64,000 nt of DNA from Pseudarthrobacter sp. L1SW (GTDB taxonomy: Bacteria; Actinomycetota; Actinomycetes; Actinomycetales; Micrococcaceae): positions 1,426,001 to 1,490,000 of the forward strand of contig NZ_CP078079.1 in assembly GCF_020809045.1 (NCBI RefSeq), written 5' to 3'. This document shows positions 63,287 through 64,000 of this stretch, piece after piece (the stretch's first letter is position 1; each line of letters starts with the position of its first letter). Under the pieces are notes generated by a model. That model made no database searches. It worked only from the letters and a program-made list of their open reading frames with translations, and was not told the DNA's origin. The position numbers and the translations under genes are program-made.

Positions 63287-64000
63287 TCAGCAGAGCAGCA
63301 CGTCCCACTCCCACTCCTTGGGCGGGTCCTCGGGCAGCTTTGGGGGCCTGGCATAGAAGTCGACCCACACGGGATCGTCGGGCGAAAAGACCTCGGGATC
63401 CTCAAGATTGCCAGCGACTGGTTCTTCAAGCGGAGGTTCCCCGCCTTGGAATCCAGGTGTTTCCGGTGCACCGGGAAGGAGCCCGGGAGGCCATTGTGCT
63501 GGTTCCCGGTCGTGGTGTTCCGCCTTGTAGAGCCTGCCGGTAGGTGAGGTCCAGCCGGGCGGTTCGGTTTTGGTGGCCGGGGTGGGTTTCCAACCGCTGT
63601 TGTGTTTCAGGCGGTGATGTTTTGGGCAGAGAAGGGCCAGGTTGCTGACCCCGGTGTTGCCGCCGTGCTGCCAGGCCTGTAGATGGTCCGCCTCGGTGTC
63701 CAAAGTCCGGTTGTTGCAGCCAGGGAAGGTGCATTTGCCGTCCCTGAGCTGTAGGGCCTTTTTCATGGCTTTGGTGAGGCGGTAGCCGGCCCGGCCGATT
63801 TCGAGGGGTGCGCCATTCCGGGGGGCGACGAGGACCCGATGGAACGAGTGTGCTCCGTCGGCGAGGAGTTTGCGGGCCATCGAGGCAGGGATAGGCCCGT
63901 AACCGTCAAGGTCTGCGGGTTCGTCGGTGAGGCCAAGGAGTGAGAACACCGGGACGGTGACGAGGACTTGGGCGTTCGGGACCGGGACGTTACCGAGATT
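63287..64000 (-). CDS. DUF222/HNH endonuclease family protein, C-terminal part (start outside window)
   Basis: The frame is open from the right edge to 63287, giving 237 visible residues. It shows the end of a DUF222 domain (VTVPVFSLLGLTDEPADLDGYGP) and a complete HNH domain: RDGKCTFPGCNNRTLDTEADHLQAWQHGGNTGVSNLALLCPKHHRLKH. This is the 13E12 repeat family, present in many copies in Micrococcaceae and mycobacteria. The C-terminus is a Pro/Glu-rich tail. Intact as far as seen; function unproven. Confidence 0.9.
   Translation of the reverse strand, partial: NLGNVPVPNAQVLVTVPVFSLLGLTDEPADLDGYGPIPASMARKLLADGAHSFHRVLVAPRNGAPLEIGRAGYRLTKAMKKALQLRDGKCTFPGCNNRTLDTEADHLQAWQHGGNTGVSNLALLCPKHHRLKHNSGWKPTPATKTEPPGWTSPTGRLYKAEHHDREPAQWPPGLLPGAPETPGFQGGEPPLEEPVAGNLEDPEVFSPDDPVWVDFYARPPKLPEDPPKEWEWDVLLC

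Noticed and set aside
63287..64000. HNH gene as an insertion sequence or intron endonuclease
   Set aside because: DUF222/HNH proteins form a separate family without inverted repeats; no element ends are visible in the window.
1..64000. CRISPR array, rRNA, tRNA, prophage or origin of replication
   Set aside because: No spaced direct repeats, cloverleaf, rRNA, phage structural genes or DnaA-box clusters were seen.

Overview
The window looks like chromosome of a high-GC Gram-positive of the Micrococcaceae, most likely Arthrobacter or Pseudarthrobacter. The grounds are strong G/C codon bias, GTG/TTG starts with AGGAG-type ribosome sites, an actinobacterial IF-2 with a long Gly/Pro/Ala-rich N-terminus, the order rimP-nusA-ylxR-infB-rbfA ... 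truB ... ribF ... rpsO-pnp-M16 peptidase, and the dxr-rseP ... ispG ... proS block. I saw no rRNA, tRNA, CRISPR array, insertion sequence or prophage. Both ends cut genes: a DivIVA-domain protein on the left and a DUF222/HNH endonuclease on the right.

Layout. 0.4-6.4 kb: a LytS/LytTR-type two-component system flanked by two sodium:solute symporters, each with a small DUF485-type partner; this looks like a carboxylate uptake locus, with a CRP/GlxR-like site before the second pair. 6.5-20.5 kb: an Lrp-family regulator divergent from a branched-chain 2-oxoacid dehydrogenase operon (E1 alpha, E1 beta, E2). A TetR regulator follows, divergent from a leucine-catabolic operon: methylcrotonyl-CoA carboxylase beta and alpha, acyl-CoA dehydrogenase, CoA-transferase A and B, MaoC hydratase and CitE-like lyase. 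Together these can take leucine to acetyl-CoA and acetoacetate. Two 16-bp inverted repeats at the TetR/carboxylase promoter are the probable operators. 20.5-29.9 kb: a lipase-maturation-factor-like protein and a TSUP permease, then dxr, the site-2 protease, an inserted membrane-protein/SatD-like/YciI group, ispG and a GNAT acetyltransferase. 29.9-32.3 kb: an ABC-2 exporter with its TetR regulator and a near-perfect operator. 32.3-38.8 kb: proS, a second TSUP permease, an APH(6)-like kinase, a VIT1-family transporter and a DUF4439 protein. 38.9-44.8 kb: the translation-factor operon rimP-nusA-ylxR-infB-rbfA, with a large nested inverted repeat between infB and rbfA. 44.9-58.2 kb: the conserved truB, ribF and rpsO are spread apart by accessory genes: a ScyD/ScyE-like secreted protein, a guanine deaminase, a zinc-ribbon thioredoxin, an aminotransferase, small membrane proteins, a 963-residue TPR protein, a terC gene under a probable yybP-ykoY manganese riboswitch, a winged-helix protein and kynA-kynU. 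58.2-64 kb: rpsO, pnp, an M16 peptidase, a DUF1579-like protein and the HNH endonuclease.

The most noteworthy items are the leucine cluster, where a MaoC hydratase and a CitE-like lyase stand in for the textbook hydratase and HMG-CoA lyase; the SatD-like/membrane-protein pair with two operator palindromes over a leaderless promoter; the orphan TPR protein; the riboswitch; the infB-rbfA inverted repeat; and several promoters with a TANNNT box six or seven bases before the start codon, which predict leaderless mRNAs.
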